From contig JANLFO010000007.1 of assembly GCA_024653205.1 (NCBI GenBank), forward strand, positions 1 through 64,000: DNA of 64,000 bases. Reading direction: 5' to 3'. The stretch comes from Clostridia bacterium. GTDB lineage: Bacteria > Bacillota > DSM-521 > Neomoorellales > SLTJ01. Under the pieces are notes generated by a model. The model was not told where the DNA came from. It saw only the letters and a program-made list of their open reading frames with translations, and ran no database searches. Below, piece after piece: positions 52,457 to 64,000 of this stretch (positions within the stretch are counted from its first letter, which is position 1; each line of letters begins with the position of its first letter). The position numbers and the translations under genes are program-made.

Positions 52457-52472
52457 ACGGGGGAATAGACGC

Positions 52473-53051
52473 ATGGGCTGGGCTGCGGTGCTGGGCGTGG
52501 CAGTGGCTCTGGGAACGGACGCCTTCTCTCTGGCGGTAGGCATGGGCCTGGCGGGAGTCCGGCAGCGGCAGGCCCGGGTCTTTGCCCTGACGGTGGCCGT
52601 CTTGCACGTGCTGCTGCCTTTGGCCGGCCTGCTTGCGGGCCAGCTCCTGGGCCGCCTTCTGGGTCAGGTGGCCGGGGTGGTGGGCGCCGTAGCCCTGATG
52701 GCCATCGGGGTACAACTGCTGTGGGAGGGATGGCGCGAAGCCGCGCCCCATTCCGCCGGACCCCGGGTGGCCCGCGCCGGGGAAGACCGTTTCCCCTCCA
52801 GGCCCTGGGGGGTGGTGGCGCTGGCGGGCAGCGTGAGCCTCGATGCCCTTACGGTAGGCTTCGGTTTGGGTGCTCTGCGCGTGGATCTATGGCTTACGGT
52901 GTTGACCATGGGGATCGTCGCCGGATGCATGACCTGGACCGGATTCATATGCGGGTGCCGCCTGGGGAAATGGATTGGTAGCCGCAGTCGAATTCTGGGT
53001 GGTGTACTCCTGCTTTTTATTGCCTGGCGGCTGCTGGGGGAGGTCTGGTAG
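52473..53051 (+). CDS. mntP: Manganese efflux pump MntP
   Basis: This is a six-TM protein made of two similar halves, each with an Asp-containing motif: GTDAFSLAVGMGLAG in the first half and SVSLDALTVGFGLGAL in the second. In E. coli such Asp residues are needed for Mn export. Length is 192 residues. ATG lies 16 bases after the ZIP gene, so there is no room for a yybP-ykoY manganese riboswitch directly before it. Confidence 0.93.
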   Translation: MGWAAVLGVAVALGTDAFSLAVGMGLAGVRQRQARVFALTVAVLHVLLPLAGLLAGQLLGRLLGQVAGVVGAVALMAIGVQLLWEGWREAAPHSAGPRVARAGEDRFPSRPWGVVALAGSVSLDALTVGFGLGALRVDLWLTVLTMGIVAGCMTWTGFICGCRLGKWIGSRSRILGGVLLLFIAWRLLGEVW

Positions 53052-53053
53052 GG

Positions 53054-53557
53054 GTGAAGCGAATACTGTTCGTATGCGTGGGCAACACCTGCCGCAGCCC
53101 CATGGCCGCGGCTTTGGCCGAGGCCTTTCTGCGTACCGAAGGCATAGAAGGTGTGGAGGTGCTTTCCGCGGGCGAGGCCGCCTGTGAGGGCATGGGGGCT
53201 GCTCCTGAGGCGGCGGAGGTCATGGGCGAGAAGGGGTTAGACCTCTCCGCGCACCGGGCCCGGTTCTTGCGGGAGGAAATGGTGGCCGGGGCGGATCTGG
53301 TGCTCACCATGACCTGGGCCCAGCGGGAGCGCCTGCGGGAGCTCTGGCCGCAGCACGCCGACCGGATATTCGTCCTCAAGGAGTATGCGGCCGGCGGCTG
53401 GGCGCTGAAAGACACGGGCCGGACCTATGATGTGGCCGATCCCTTGGGAGGCGGAGTGGAGGTATACCGCCGGTGTGCCCGGGAACTCGAAGATGCGGTG
53501 CAGGCCGCCCTCCTGCGGTTTCTGGCCGAGGATAAGGAGCCGGCAGGAAACGGGTAG
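53054..53557 (+). CDS. Low-molecular-weight phosphatase, probable protein-arginine phosphatase (YwlE-like)
   Basis: The P-loop FVCVGNTCRSPMAAALAE has nucleophile Cys8 and Arg14. The general acid Asp lies in YDVADPLGGGVEVYRRC. A Thr at position 12 (GNTCR), where tyrosine phosphatases have Ile, is the YwlE feature linked to phosphoarginine specificity. In Bacillus this enzyme reverses McsB arginine phosphorylation. It starts with GTG two bases after mntP. Length is 167 residues. Confidence 0.88.
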   Translation: MKRILFVCVGNTCRSPMAAALAEAFLRTEGIEGVEVLSAGEAACEGMGAAPEAAEVMGEKGLDLSAHRARFLREEMVAGADLVLTMTWAQRERLRELWPQHADRIFVLKEYAAGGWALKDTGRTYDVADPLGGGVEVYRRCARELEDAVQAALLRFLAEDKEPAGNG

Positions 53558-53597
53558 CGGCTGTCGAAGATATGGACAAGTTTGGGGGGAAGCGGGT

Positions 53598-54047
53598 TTG
53601 CGAGTGGCCCTGGGCAGTGATCACGCCGGCTTTGCCCTCAAGGAGGAGATCAAGGACTATCTCCGGGAGGCCGGGGTAGAGTATCACGACTTCGGCACCT
53701 TTGGGCCGGAAGCGGTAGACTACCCCGATTTTGCCCTGGCGGTCGCGGAGGCCGTGGCCCACGGCCGGTTCGAACGCGGCATTCTCTGCTGCGGGACCGG
53801 CGTGGGGGTGGCCATAGCGGCCAACAAGGTACCGGGCATCCGGGCGGCGCTGTGTCACGACACTTTCTCCGCGCGGGCCAGCCGCGAGCATAACGATGCC
53901 AACGTCCTGACCCTGGGAGCGAGGGTAATCGGGCCGGGCCTGGCGCGGGAGGTAGTGGCGGTTTGGCTGGCGGCCGAGTTCGCCGGCGGCCGCCACCGGC
54001 GTCGGGTGGACAAGATCCGGGCTATCGAAGAAAAGTACGGTTCTTAA
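53598..54047 (+). CDS. rpiB: Ribose-5-phosphate isomerase B
   Basis: This enzyme interconverts ribose 5-phosphate and ribulose 5-phosphate. TTG 53598 gives 149 residues starting [20 protein letters not shown]. The catalytic region [20 protein letters not shown] and [19 protein letters not shown] are intact. The start follows TGGGGGGA at eight bases. The frame is open upstream inside the phosphatase gene but is not RpiB-like there. The ywlE-rpiB-glyA order is that of other Firmicutes. Confidence 0.95.
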   Translation: MRVALGSDHAGFALKEEIKDYLREAGVEYHDFGTFGPEAVDYPDFALAVAEAVAHGRFERGILCCGTGVGVAIAANKVPGIRAALCHDTFSARASREHNDANVLTLGARVIGPGLAREVVAVWLAAEFAGGRHRRRVDKIRAIEEKYGS

Positions 54048-54088
54048 GGGGCGGTCGGAGTCAAGTTGCGGGCCGGGAGGAAACGGGA

Positions 54089-55426
54089 GTGCAGGATTGG
54101 GACATACTGGCAGCCGAAGACCCGGAGGTAGCCGCCGCCATCCTGGGCGAGGCCGAGCGACAGGCCAACCATCTCGAGCTTATTGCCTCGGAGAACTTCG
54201 CCAGCCGGGCGGTCATGGCCGCTCAGGGGTCAATCCTTACCAACAAGTACGCCGAGGGTTACCCCGGTCAACGGTACTACGGCGGTTGCGAGCACATGGA
54301 CGTGATCGAAGACCTGGCCCGGCGGCGGGCGTGCAGCCTTTTCGGCGCCGAGCACGCCAACGTACAACCCCATTCCGGAGCTCAGGCCAATATGGCGGTA
54401 TATTTTGCCGCCCTGAGGCCCGAGGATCGCATCCTCGGCATGGATCTGGCCCACGGCGGTCACCTCACGCACGGCAGCCAGGTCAACTTTTCCGGCCGGT
54501 GGTTTAGCGCGGTAAGTTACGGGGTGGACCCTGAAACCGAGCAGATCGACTACGATGCCGTGGCGGCCATCGCCGAACGGGAGCGCCCGAAGCTGATCGT
54601 CGCCGGAGCCAGCAGCTATCCCCGGCTGGTGGATTTTGCCCGCTTCCGGACCATTGCCGACAGCGTGGGCGCCTATCTGCTGGTGGACATGGCCCACATC
54701 GCCGGTTTGGTGGCCGCGGGTCTTCACCCCAACCCGGTGCCTCACGCCCATTACGTCAGCAGCACCACCCACAAGACCCTGCGCGGGCCGCGGGGAGGCT
54801 TCATTCTTTGCCCGCGGCAGTTCGCCACGGCAATCGATAAGGCCGTTTTTCCCGGGCTTCAAGGAGGCCCGCTGATGCACGTCATTGCCGCCAAGGCGGT
54901 GGCCTTCAAGGAGGCCGGCACTCCCGCTTTCCGGCACTACCAGCAGCAGGTGGTGGCCAACGCCCAGGCCTTGGCCCGGGCCCTCAAGGAACGGGGCTTC
55001 CGGCTGGTAGGAGGCGGAACCGATACCCACATGCTGCTGGTGGACCTGCGGGACAAGGGGCTGACGGGTCGCGAAGCCGAGGAAATCCTGGACTCGGTGG
55101 GGATAACGGTTAACAAGAACGCCATCCCCTTCGATCCGGAAAAACCCTCCGTGACCAGCGGCATCCGCGTGGGGACGCCGGCCGTGACCACCCGGGGCAT
55201 GGGTCCGGCGGAGATGGAGCAGATCGCCGAACTGATCGAGCAGGCCCTGAGCGCATCCGGTGACGAAGGGCGGCTGGCGCGGATACGGGCCAAGGTACGC
55301 GAGCTGTGCCGCGCCTTTCCGCTTTACCCGGGGTGGCCGGGCCGGCAGCCGGATACGGGGTCGGGAGGCGCCGATTCGGCTCCCCCTTCCGCCGACAGGG
55401 CAATTGAGGGATTGCAGGAGGACTAG
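54089..55426 (+). CDS. glyA: Serine hydroxymethyltransferase
   Basis: This PLP enzyme converts serine and tetrahydrofolate to glycine and methylene-THF. Motifs are [50 protein letters not shown] and the PLP lysine in [17 protein letters not shown] 54089 gives 445 residues, eight bases after GGGAGG. The usual family end (CRAFPLYPG) is followed by about 30 extra residues rich in Gly, Pro, Asp and Ser. Confidence 0.97.
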   Translation: MQDWDILAAEDPEVAAAILGEAERQANHLELIASENFASRAVMAAQGSILTNKYAEGYPGQRYYGGCEHMDVIEDLARRRACSLFGAEHANVQPHSGAQANMAVYFAALRPEDRILGMDLAHGGHLTHGSQVNFSGRWFSAVSYGVDPETEQIDYDAVAAIAERERPKLIVAGASSYPRLVDFARFRTIADSVGAYLLVDMAHIAGLVAAGLHPNPVPHAHYVSSTTHKTLRGPRGGFILCPRQFATAIDKAVFPGLQGGPLMHVIAAKAVAFKEAGTPAFRHYQQQVVANAQALARALKERGFRLVGGGTDTHMLLVDLRDKGLTGREAEEILDSVGITVNKNAIPFDPEKPSVTSGIRVGTPAVTTRGMGPAEMEQIAELIEQALSASGDEGRLARIRAKVRELCRAFPLYPGWPGRQPDTGSGGADSAPPSADRAIEGLQED

Positions 55427-55428
55427 GG

Positions 55429-55878
55429 TTGCGGCCGGACTGGGACGAGTATTTTCTGCGCATCTGTAGGGTGGTGGCCCAGCGTTCCACCTGCCTGAGG
55501 AGACGGGTAGGCGCATTGCTAGTGCGCGAACGCCGCATACTGGCCACCGGATACAACGGGGCGCCGGCCGGCCTTCCTCACTGCGAGAAGGTTGGCTGCC
55601 TGCGCGAGCAGTTGGGGGTACCGCCCGGCGAACGTCACGAGTTATGTCGGGGACTGCACGCCGAGCAGAACGCCATCATCCAGGCCGCCCTCCACGGCGT
55701 AAGCACCGAAGGGGCGGTGCTTTACGTTACCCACCACCCCTGCACGGTTTGCGCCAAGATGCTGGTGAACGCGGGGGTCACCCGGGTAGTGGTAGAGGAG
55801 GGTTACCCCGACCCGCTCGCCGCGCAGATTCTTAAGGAAGCGGGTATTGAGGTGTTCCGCCTTGACAATGGCACCTGA
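55429..55878 (+). CDS. dCMP deaminase family protein (ComEB-like)
   Basis: This zinc cytidine/deoxycytidylate deaminase has the active-site pair [13 protein letters not shown] and [15 protein letters not shown]. It likely makes dUMP from dCMP for thymidylate synthesis, coupling with glyA-derived methylene-THF. Length is 149 residues from TTG 55429, two bases after glyA. The ending overlaps the wecB start by 11 bases. Confidence 0.93.
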   Translation: MRPDWDEYFLRICRVVAQRSTCLRRRVGALLVRERRILATGYNGAPAGLPHCEKVGCLREQLGVPPGERHELCRGLHAEQNAIIQAALHGVSTEGAVLYVTHHPCTVCAKMLVNAGVTRVVVEEGYPDPLAAQILKEAGIEVFRLDNGT

Positions 55879-57148
55879 AGGTAATGGCGAAGGAAGGCCG
55901 GACCCGAAGCGGGCAGAACCGGGGAAGGTGAGGGGCAAGGACCGGCGGCCGGTCATACTCTGCGTTTTCGGTACGCGGCCGGAGGCGATAAAGATGGCCC
56001 CGGTGGTACGCGAGCTTACCGGCGAGCACTCTCCCTTCGAGTGCCGGGTGGCGGTCAGCGCCCAGCACCGGGAAATGCTGGACCAGGTGCTGGAGCTGTT
56101 CGCCATCCGTCCGGACTTCGATCTGAACCTCATGGAAGAAGGTCAGACCCTCGCCGACATTACGGTAAGGGTATTGCAGGGCCTGATAGAGGTGTATGCT
56201 GCCGTCCGGCCCGACCTGGTGCTGGTGCACGGGGACACCACCACCACCTTCGCCGGGGCGCTGGCGGCCTTTTACTGCCAGGTCCCGGTGGGGCACGTGG
56301 AGGCGGGCCTGCGCACCTACCGGAAGTATGCCCCCTTTCCGGAGGAAATGAACCGTCATCTTACGGCCGTGCTCTCCGATCTTCATTTTGCACCCACCGC
56401 CACTGCGGCGGACAATCTCCGGCGGGAAGGAGTGCCGGAAGAACGCATTTTCGTAACCGGCAATACGGTGATCGATGCCCTGTTGAGCACGGTGCGGCCG
56501 GATTTTCGTTTTTCCGACCCGGCGTTGGCCGGGGTTGACTTCCGGCATCCGGTAATACTGCTCACCACCCACCGCCGGGAGAACTGGGGCCAGCCTATGC
56601 GCCGCATATTCCGGGCCCTCAAGGCGGTCCTGCAGCGTCATCCGGAAGCAACCGTAGTCTTTCCGGTGCACCGGAATCCGGAGATCCGGCGGCTGGTGAG
56701 CGAGGAGCTGGCGGGACAGCCCCGTATCGTCACCTGCGAGCCCCTGGACTATGCTGCCTTGGTCAACCTTATGGCCCGCGCCTACCTGGTGTTAACCGAC
56801 TCCGGCGGACTGCAGGAAGAAGCCCCTTCGCTGGGCAAGCCGGTGCTGGTCTTGCGTGAGGCTACCGAGCGGCCGGAAGCCCTGGCTGCGGGAACGGCGG
56901 TGCTGGTAGGCACGGACGAGGATCGGGTTGCCGCGGAACTTGCCCGGCTGCTGGAAGACTGGGCGGCTTACCGAAAGATGGCCAATGCGGTTAACCCCTA
57001 CGGCGACGGGCGGGCGGCGGTGCGGGTTCGCCAGGCCCTGGAGTTCTTCTTCGGACTGCGCCAACAACCTCCTTTGCCCTTTGTGGCCGGGGAGGGCCAG
57101 AAAAAAATCCGGAGGCTGGGAAGGATATTGCGGGTCGGCGAAGAATAA
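55868..57148 (+). CDS. wecB: UDP-N-acetylglucosamine 2-epimerase (non-hydrolysing)
   Basis: This enzyme makes UDP-ManNAc from UDP-GlcNAc. Motifs are [78 protein letters not shown] and [15 protein letters not shown]. Its product is the substrate of WecG/TagA enzymes such as the one at 29.4 kb. ATG 55868 gives 426 residues with a long basic head; GTG 55928 would give a start closer to the family. It lies just before the ATP synthase genes. Confidence 0.95.
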   Translation: MAPEGNGEGRPDPKRAEPGKVRGKDRRPVILCVFGTRPEAIKMAPVVRELTGEHSPFECRVAVSAQHREMLDQVLELFAIRPDFDLNLMEEGQTLADITVRVLQGLIEVYAAVRPDLVLVHGDTTTTFAGALAAFYCQVPVGHVEAGLRTYRKYAPFPEEMNRHLTAVLSDLHFAPTATAADNLRREGVPEERIFVTGNTVIDALLSTVRPDFRFSDPALAGVDFRHPVILLTTHRRENWGQPMRRIFRALKAVLQRHPEATVVFPVHRNPEIRRLVSEELAGQPRIVTCEPLDYAALVNLMARAYLVLTDSGGLQEEAPSLGKPVLVLREATERPEALAAGTAVLVGTDEDRVAAELARLLEDWAAYRKMANAVNPYGDGRAAVRVRQALEFFFGLRQQPPLPFVAGEGQKKIRRLGRILRVGEE

Positions 57149-57199
57149 TAGGAGGGGTGTTTGACCGGGGACATCAAGGGCCCCGCACGCAGGTGAAGG

Positions 57200-57472
57200 A
57201 TGCAGGAGCGGCAGGACAAGAATCCGTGGGTCGCGTTCGGCAGGTACGCCAGTTTGGGCTTCTCGTTCGGCATAACCATGACCGTCACGGTCTTTTTGGG
57301 CTTCTTCGGCGGCCGGTGGCTTGACCGGCATGTGGGAACCGAGCCGGTGTTCATGATCGTAGGTATGCTGCTGGGGGCAGCCCTGGCGTTCAAGAACCTG
57401 ATCGACGAACTCAGCACCCTTGCGGCCAAAGAAGGCAAGAAGAAGAATGGAACCGACCAAAACCCCGGCTAG
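57200..57472 (+). CDS. atpZ: AtpZ/AtpI family protein
   Basis: This is a 90-residue protein with two membrane segments (about residues 14-38 and 46-68), containing FGGRWLDRHVGTEPVFMIVG and LGAALAFKNL. AtpZ-type proteins precede the ATP synthase genes in many bacteria and have been linked to Mg or Ca uptake and to assembly of the complex. ATG 57200. It overlaps atpI by 26 bases. Confidence 0.85.
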   Translation: MQERQDKNPWVAFGRYASLGFSFGITMTVTVFLGFFGGRWLDRHVGTEPVFMIVGMLLGAALAFKNLIDELSTLAAKEGKKKNGTDQNPG

Positions 57473-57860
57473 TTCGGAGCCGGTCTCGGAGAGCTGGCGG
57501 CGGTTGTTTTCCTGGAACAGGTTTGTGTGGATGCTGGTCATAGGTTTGGGCCTGGGGGTGGGGGCCTGGTTTTTGGGATACCGGGAGATCGGTTCCGGTA
57601 TCCTGTCGGGCTTGCCTCTGGGCCTGTTTAATTATTATCTGGCCTGCCGGGCGGTAGGCTATCTGGGTGCGGAAAAGGGAGCCCGGCGTTTCGGGGCCAT
57701 CATGCTGGTGCGCTGGGCGCTGGTCCTGATCGCCCTGGTCCTGGCCCTACGAGCCGGTGTGTGGTACTTGCTGGGAGTTGCCGTGGGAGTGGAGGTACAG
57801 ATGCTGGCACAGTTGGGGGAAGCAAGGGCACTCTTGTCGCGACCGCGGTGGCGGAGGTAA
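57447..57860 (+). CDS. atpI: ATP synthase subunit I
   Basis: AtpI is a small membrane protein thought to help c-ring assembly. The 137-residue product has four hydrophobic segments, such as FVWMLVIGLGLGVGAWFLG, GILSGLPLGLFNYYLACRAV, GAIMLVRWALVLIALVLAL and WYLLGVAVGVEVQML. ATG 57447 lies in the end of atpZ, so coupling is likely. The weak ribosome binding site is consistent with that. Confidence 0.85.
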   Translation: MEPTKTPASSEPVSESWRRLFSWNRFVWMLVIGLGLGVGAWFLGYREIGSGILSGLPLGLFNYYLACRAVGYLGAEKGARRFGAIMLVRWALVLIALVLALRAGVWYLLGVAVGVEVQMLAQLGEARALLSRPRWRR

Positions 57861-57885
57861 CATTCCTGCAGGGGGAGGTGATACC

Positions 57886-58578
57886 ATGGGCGGCAGAATG
57901 GAACAGCTGGCAACGATCATGGAGCACCTGAAACCACATGTGGTATTCTATCTGGGTCCGGTGCCGGTAACCACCACGGTGGTTACGACGTGGGTCATCA
58001 TGGTCCTGCTGGTGCTGATTGCCCTGCTTACCACCCGGAGGATGCAGCTGCTTCCCCGCGGGTGGCAGCACCTACCGGAGGTGGCCGTAGAGTTCATAAA
58101 CGGTTATCTGGAAAGCTTTATGGGAAGGCGGGGCCGCAAGTATCTACCCTTCGTAGGCACCCTCTTTATCCTGATCCTCTTCCTGAATCTCTCCTGGCTT
58201 ATTCCCGGGGTAAAGCCCCCCACCATGGATCTGAGCACCACGCTGGCCTTCGCGGTTACCACCATTATCGCCGTGCAGCTGCTGGGCATTAAGGAAATAG
58301 GGATCAGGCGCTACTTGCACACCTACGTATCCCACGGCATATTACTAGCCCCCTTAAACCTCCTCGAGGAACTGGTTAAGGTCATATCCCTGTCCTTGCG
58401 TCTTTTCGGCAATATGTTCGCCGAAGATACCATTGTGCTGATCCTGTTCATACTGGTGCCGCTGGTGGTGCCGGCGGTAATGCAACTCCTGGGTGTGCTG
58501 TTCGGCTTTATCCAGGCCTTTATCTTTGCCGTTCTCACCATGAGTTACCTGGCCACCCGTACTTCTTCCGAGCACTAG
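57886..58578 (+). CDS. atpB: ATP synthase subunit a
   Basis: Subunit a forms the ion half-channels beside the c ring. The essential Arg is in ISLSLRLFGNMFAEDTI. Other motifs are NLSWLIPGVKPPTMDLSTTL and FIQAFIFAVLTMSYLA. ATG 57886 follows GGGGGAGGTG and gives 230 residues. The open frame further upstream overlaps atpI and is not family-like. Confidence 0.96.
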   Translation: MGGRMEQLATIMEHLKPHVVFYLGPVPVTTTVVTTWVIMVLLVLIALLTTRRMQLLPRGWQHLPEVAVEFINGYLESFMGRRGRKYLPFVGTLFILILFLNLSWLIPGVKPPTMDLSTTLAFAVTTIIAVQLLGIKEIGIRRYLHTYVSHGILLAPLNLLEELVKVISLSLRLFGNMFAEDTIVLILFILVPLVVPAVMQLLGVLFGFIQAFIFAVLTMSYLATRTSSEH

Positions 58579-58911
<333 letters not shown>

Positions 58912-58929
58912 GGTAAGTGCTTTCCGGGA

Positions 58930-58974
58930 GGCCGTCCACCGGCCCGGAGCCCAAGGGCAGGCCGGTGGACGGCC
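58930..58974 (+). other. Perfect 15-bp stem-loop between atpE and atpF
   Basis: GGCCGTCCACCGGCC (58930-58944) and GGCCGGTGGACGGCC (58960-58974) are perfect inverted repeats around a 15-base loop. There is no T-run, so full termination is unlikely. Such a stable stem could protect the 3' end of the atpE message and lower expression of the following genes. Confidence 0.85.
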
Positions 58975-59007
58975 ACGGGGGACGGGCTTTACCCAAAGGG
59001 GGTTCCA

Positions 59008-59513
59008 GTGGTGGAAGCCATCATGGGGGCGCTCAACTTTAGCCCCTGGACCTTCATGTTTCAGGTAATCAACCTCTTGCTGGTTATAGCCGTACTCTAC
59101 CTTATAGTCTATAAGCCGGTAACTAAGATGGTGGAGACCCGGGAGCAGCGCATCCAGAATGCCTTGGAGGGTGCGGCCAAGGCGCAGGCCGAAGCCGAGA
59201 CCACCCTGGCCGAGTACCGGGCCCAATTGGAGAGCGCGCGCCAGGAAGCTCAGGAAATGGTGAGCCGGGCGGCCAAGACGGCCGAGGAGATGCGCGAAGA
59301 AGCGGTACGCAACGCCCGGCTGGAGGCGGAGAAGATACTGACCCGGGCCAGGGAAGAGATACAGGCGGAAACCGCGCGGGCGGTGGCGGAGCTTCGCGAG
59401 CAGGCGGCCACCCTGGCGGTCCTGGCCGCCGGTCGGGTCCTGGAGCGGGAGCTCCGGCGGGAAGACCACGAGCGCCTGGTGCGTGAGTTCATTCAGGAAG
59501 TGGGAGAGCTGCA

Positions 59514-59517
<4 letters not shown>
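59008..59517 (+). CDS. atpF: ATP synthase subunit b
   Basis: Subunit b is the peripheral stalk. One N-terminal membrane segment (FQVINLLLVIAVLYLIVYKP, about residues 18-37) is followed by a long Ala/Glu/Arg-rich helix that dimerises. Length is 169 residues. GTG codons at 59008 and 59011 are both possible; either starts near VEAIMGALNFSPWTF. The stop overlaps atpH by four bases. Confidence 0.95.
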
Positions 59518-61600
<2,083 letters not shown>

Positions 61601-61621
61601 GGGCCCGGGGAGGTAGAGGCT

Positions 61622-63932
<2,311 letters not shown>

Positions 63933-63950
63933 GCCGGGGAGGCGGCGGCG

Positions 63951-64000
63951 GTGGACAAGCAGATACAATTAGAAATCATCACCCCCGAGCGGGTAGTCCT
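63951..64000 (+). CDS. atpC: ATP synthase subunit epsilon, 5' end only
   Basis: The window ends 50 bases into this gene. The start is GTG 63951, 18 bases after atpD, with a GGGGAGG site. The visible residues, DKQIQLEIITPERVV after the start Met, match the beginning of the epsilon beta-sandwich. Epsilon couples the shaft to the ring and can inhibit ATP hydrolysis. Confidence 0.9.
   Translation, partial: MDKQIQLEIITPERVV

Noticed and set aside
52457-52472. Manganese (yybP-ykoY) riboswitch for mntP
   Set aside because: Only 16 bases separate mntP from the ZIP gene, and the ZIP upstream gap of 32 bases is also too short.
57757-57885. Upstream extension of atpB to an earlier in-frame ATG
   Set aside because: The added residues overlap atpI and are Cys/Trp-rich without similarity to subunit a. 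The strong ribosome binding site is before ATG 57886.

Overview
The window is about 64 kb of GC-rich DNA from a Gram-positive, spore-forming clostridial chromosome. It reads like a thermophilic anaerobe of the Moorella / Ammonifex / Desulforudis type, but genus placement is inference. The reasons are the Firmicutes-style ribosomal super-operon with a KOW-domain gene between map and infA, zinc-binding (Cys4) versions of several ribosomal proteins and adenylate kinase, a Spo0F-like regulator next to fba, a cwlD homologue after rpsI, the conserved run ywlC-ywlE-rpiB-glyA before the ATP synthase genes, and very frequent GTG and TTG starts. Nearly all genes lie on the + strand; the only minus-strand genes are a two-gene glycosyltransferase operon at 21.8-24.1 kb.

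Layout. 1-17.3 kb: end of tuf, then the S10-spc-alpha ribosomal cluster from rpsJ to rpsI, with secY, adk, map, infA, rpoA and truA. 17.4-18.7 kb: cwlD and a methylated-DNA methyltransferase. 18.8-21.8 kb: an AMMECR1/Memo fusion gene and its partner radical SAM gene, with copies of a dispersed GC-rich repeat before and between them. 21.8-24.1 kb (-): a six-hairpin-glycosidase-like protein and a GT4 glycosyltransferase, preceded by a long leader. 24.5-30.1 kb (+): a sugar-nucleotide and envelope-polymer region with phosphomannomutase, mannose-6-phosphate isomerase-type cupin, mannose-1-phosphate guanylyltransferase, a stalk-domain protein, an LCP ligase and a WecG/TagA glycosyltransferase. 30.2-34.7 kb: DUF1934, argS, a UPF0173 metallo-hydrolase and pyrG. 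34.7-38.6 kb: a FemAB-like protein, alr with an apparent +1 frameshift at its start, sppA and a Yip1-like membrane protein. 38.6-41.1 kb: a membrane protein, a Spo0B-type histidine kinase and a LytTR response regulator behind their own promoter. 41.3-47.9 kb: Spo0F-like regulator, Cys-rich unknown, fba, transaldolase, rho, rpmE, DUF1385, prfA. 47.9-57.1 kb: prmC with an internal insertion, an NhaD-like antiporter, Sua5, ZIP, MntP, YwlE, rpiB, glyA, dCMP deaminase, wecB. 57.2-64 kb: F-type ATP synthase operon atpZ-I-B-E-F-H-A-G-D-C, with atpC cut by the window end.

How the genes work together. Most of the window is core translation, protein secretion, cell-wall and energy machinery. The accessory part is 18.7-30.1 kb. 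There a divergent pair of operons looks like a mannose-based glycan system: GDP-mannose supply on one side, a glycosyltransferase with a putative glycan-processing partner on the other. It sits beside the poorly understood AMMECR1-Memo-radical SAM module.

The less ordinary signals are the dispersed repeat family, the long leader of the minus-strand operon, the alr frameshift, the insertion in prmC, the terminator that overlaps the start of the DUF1385 gene, and the stem-loops on both sides of atpE. No tRNA, rRNA, CRISPR array, transposase or prophage gene was seen.
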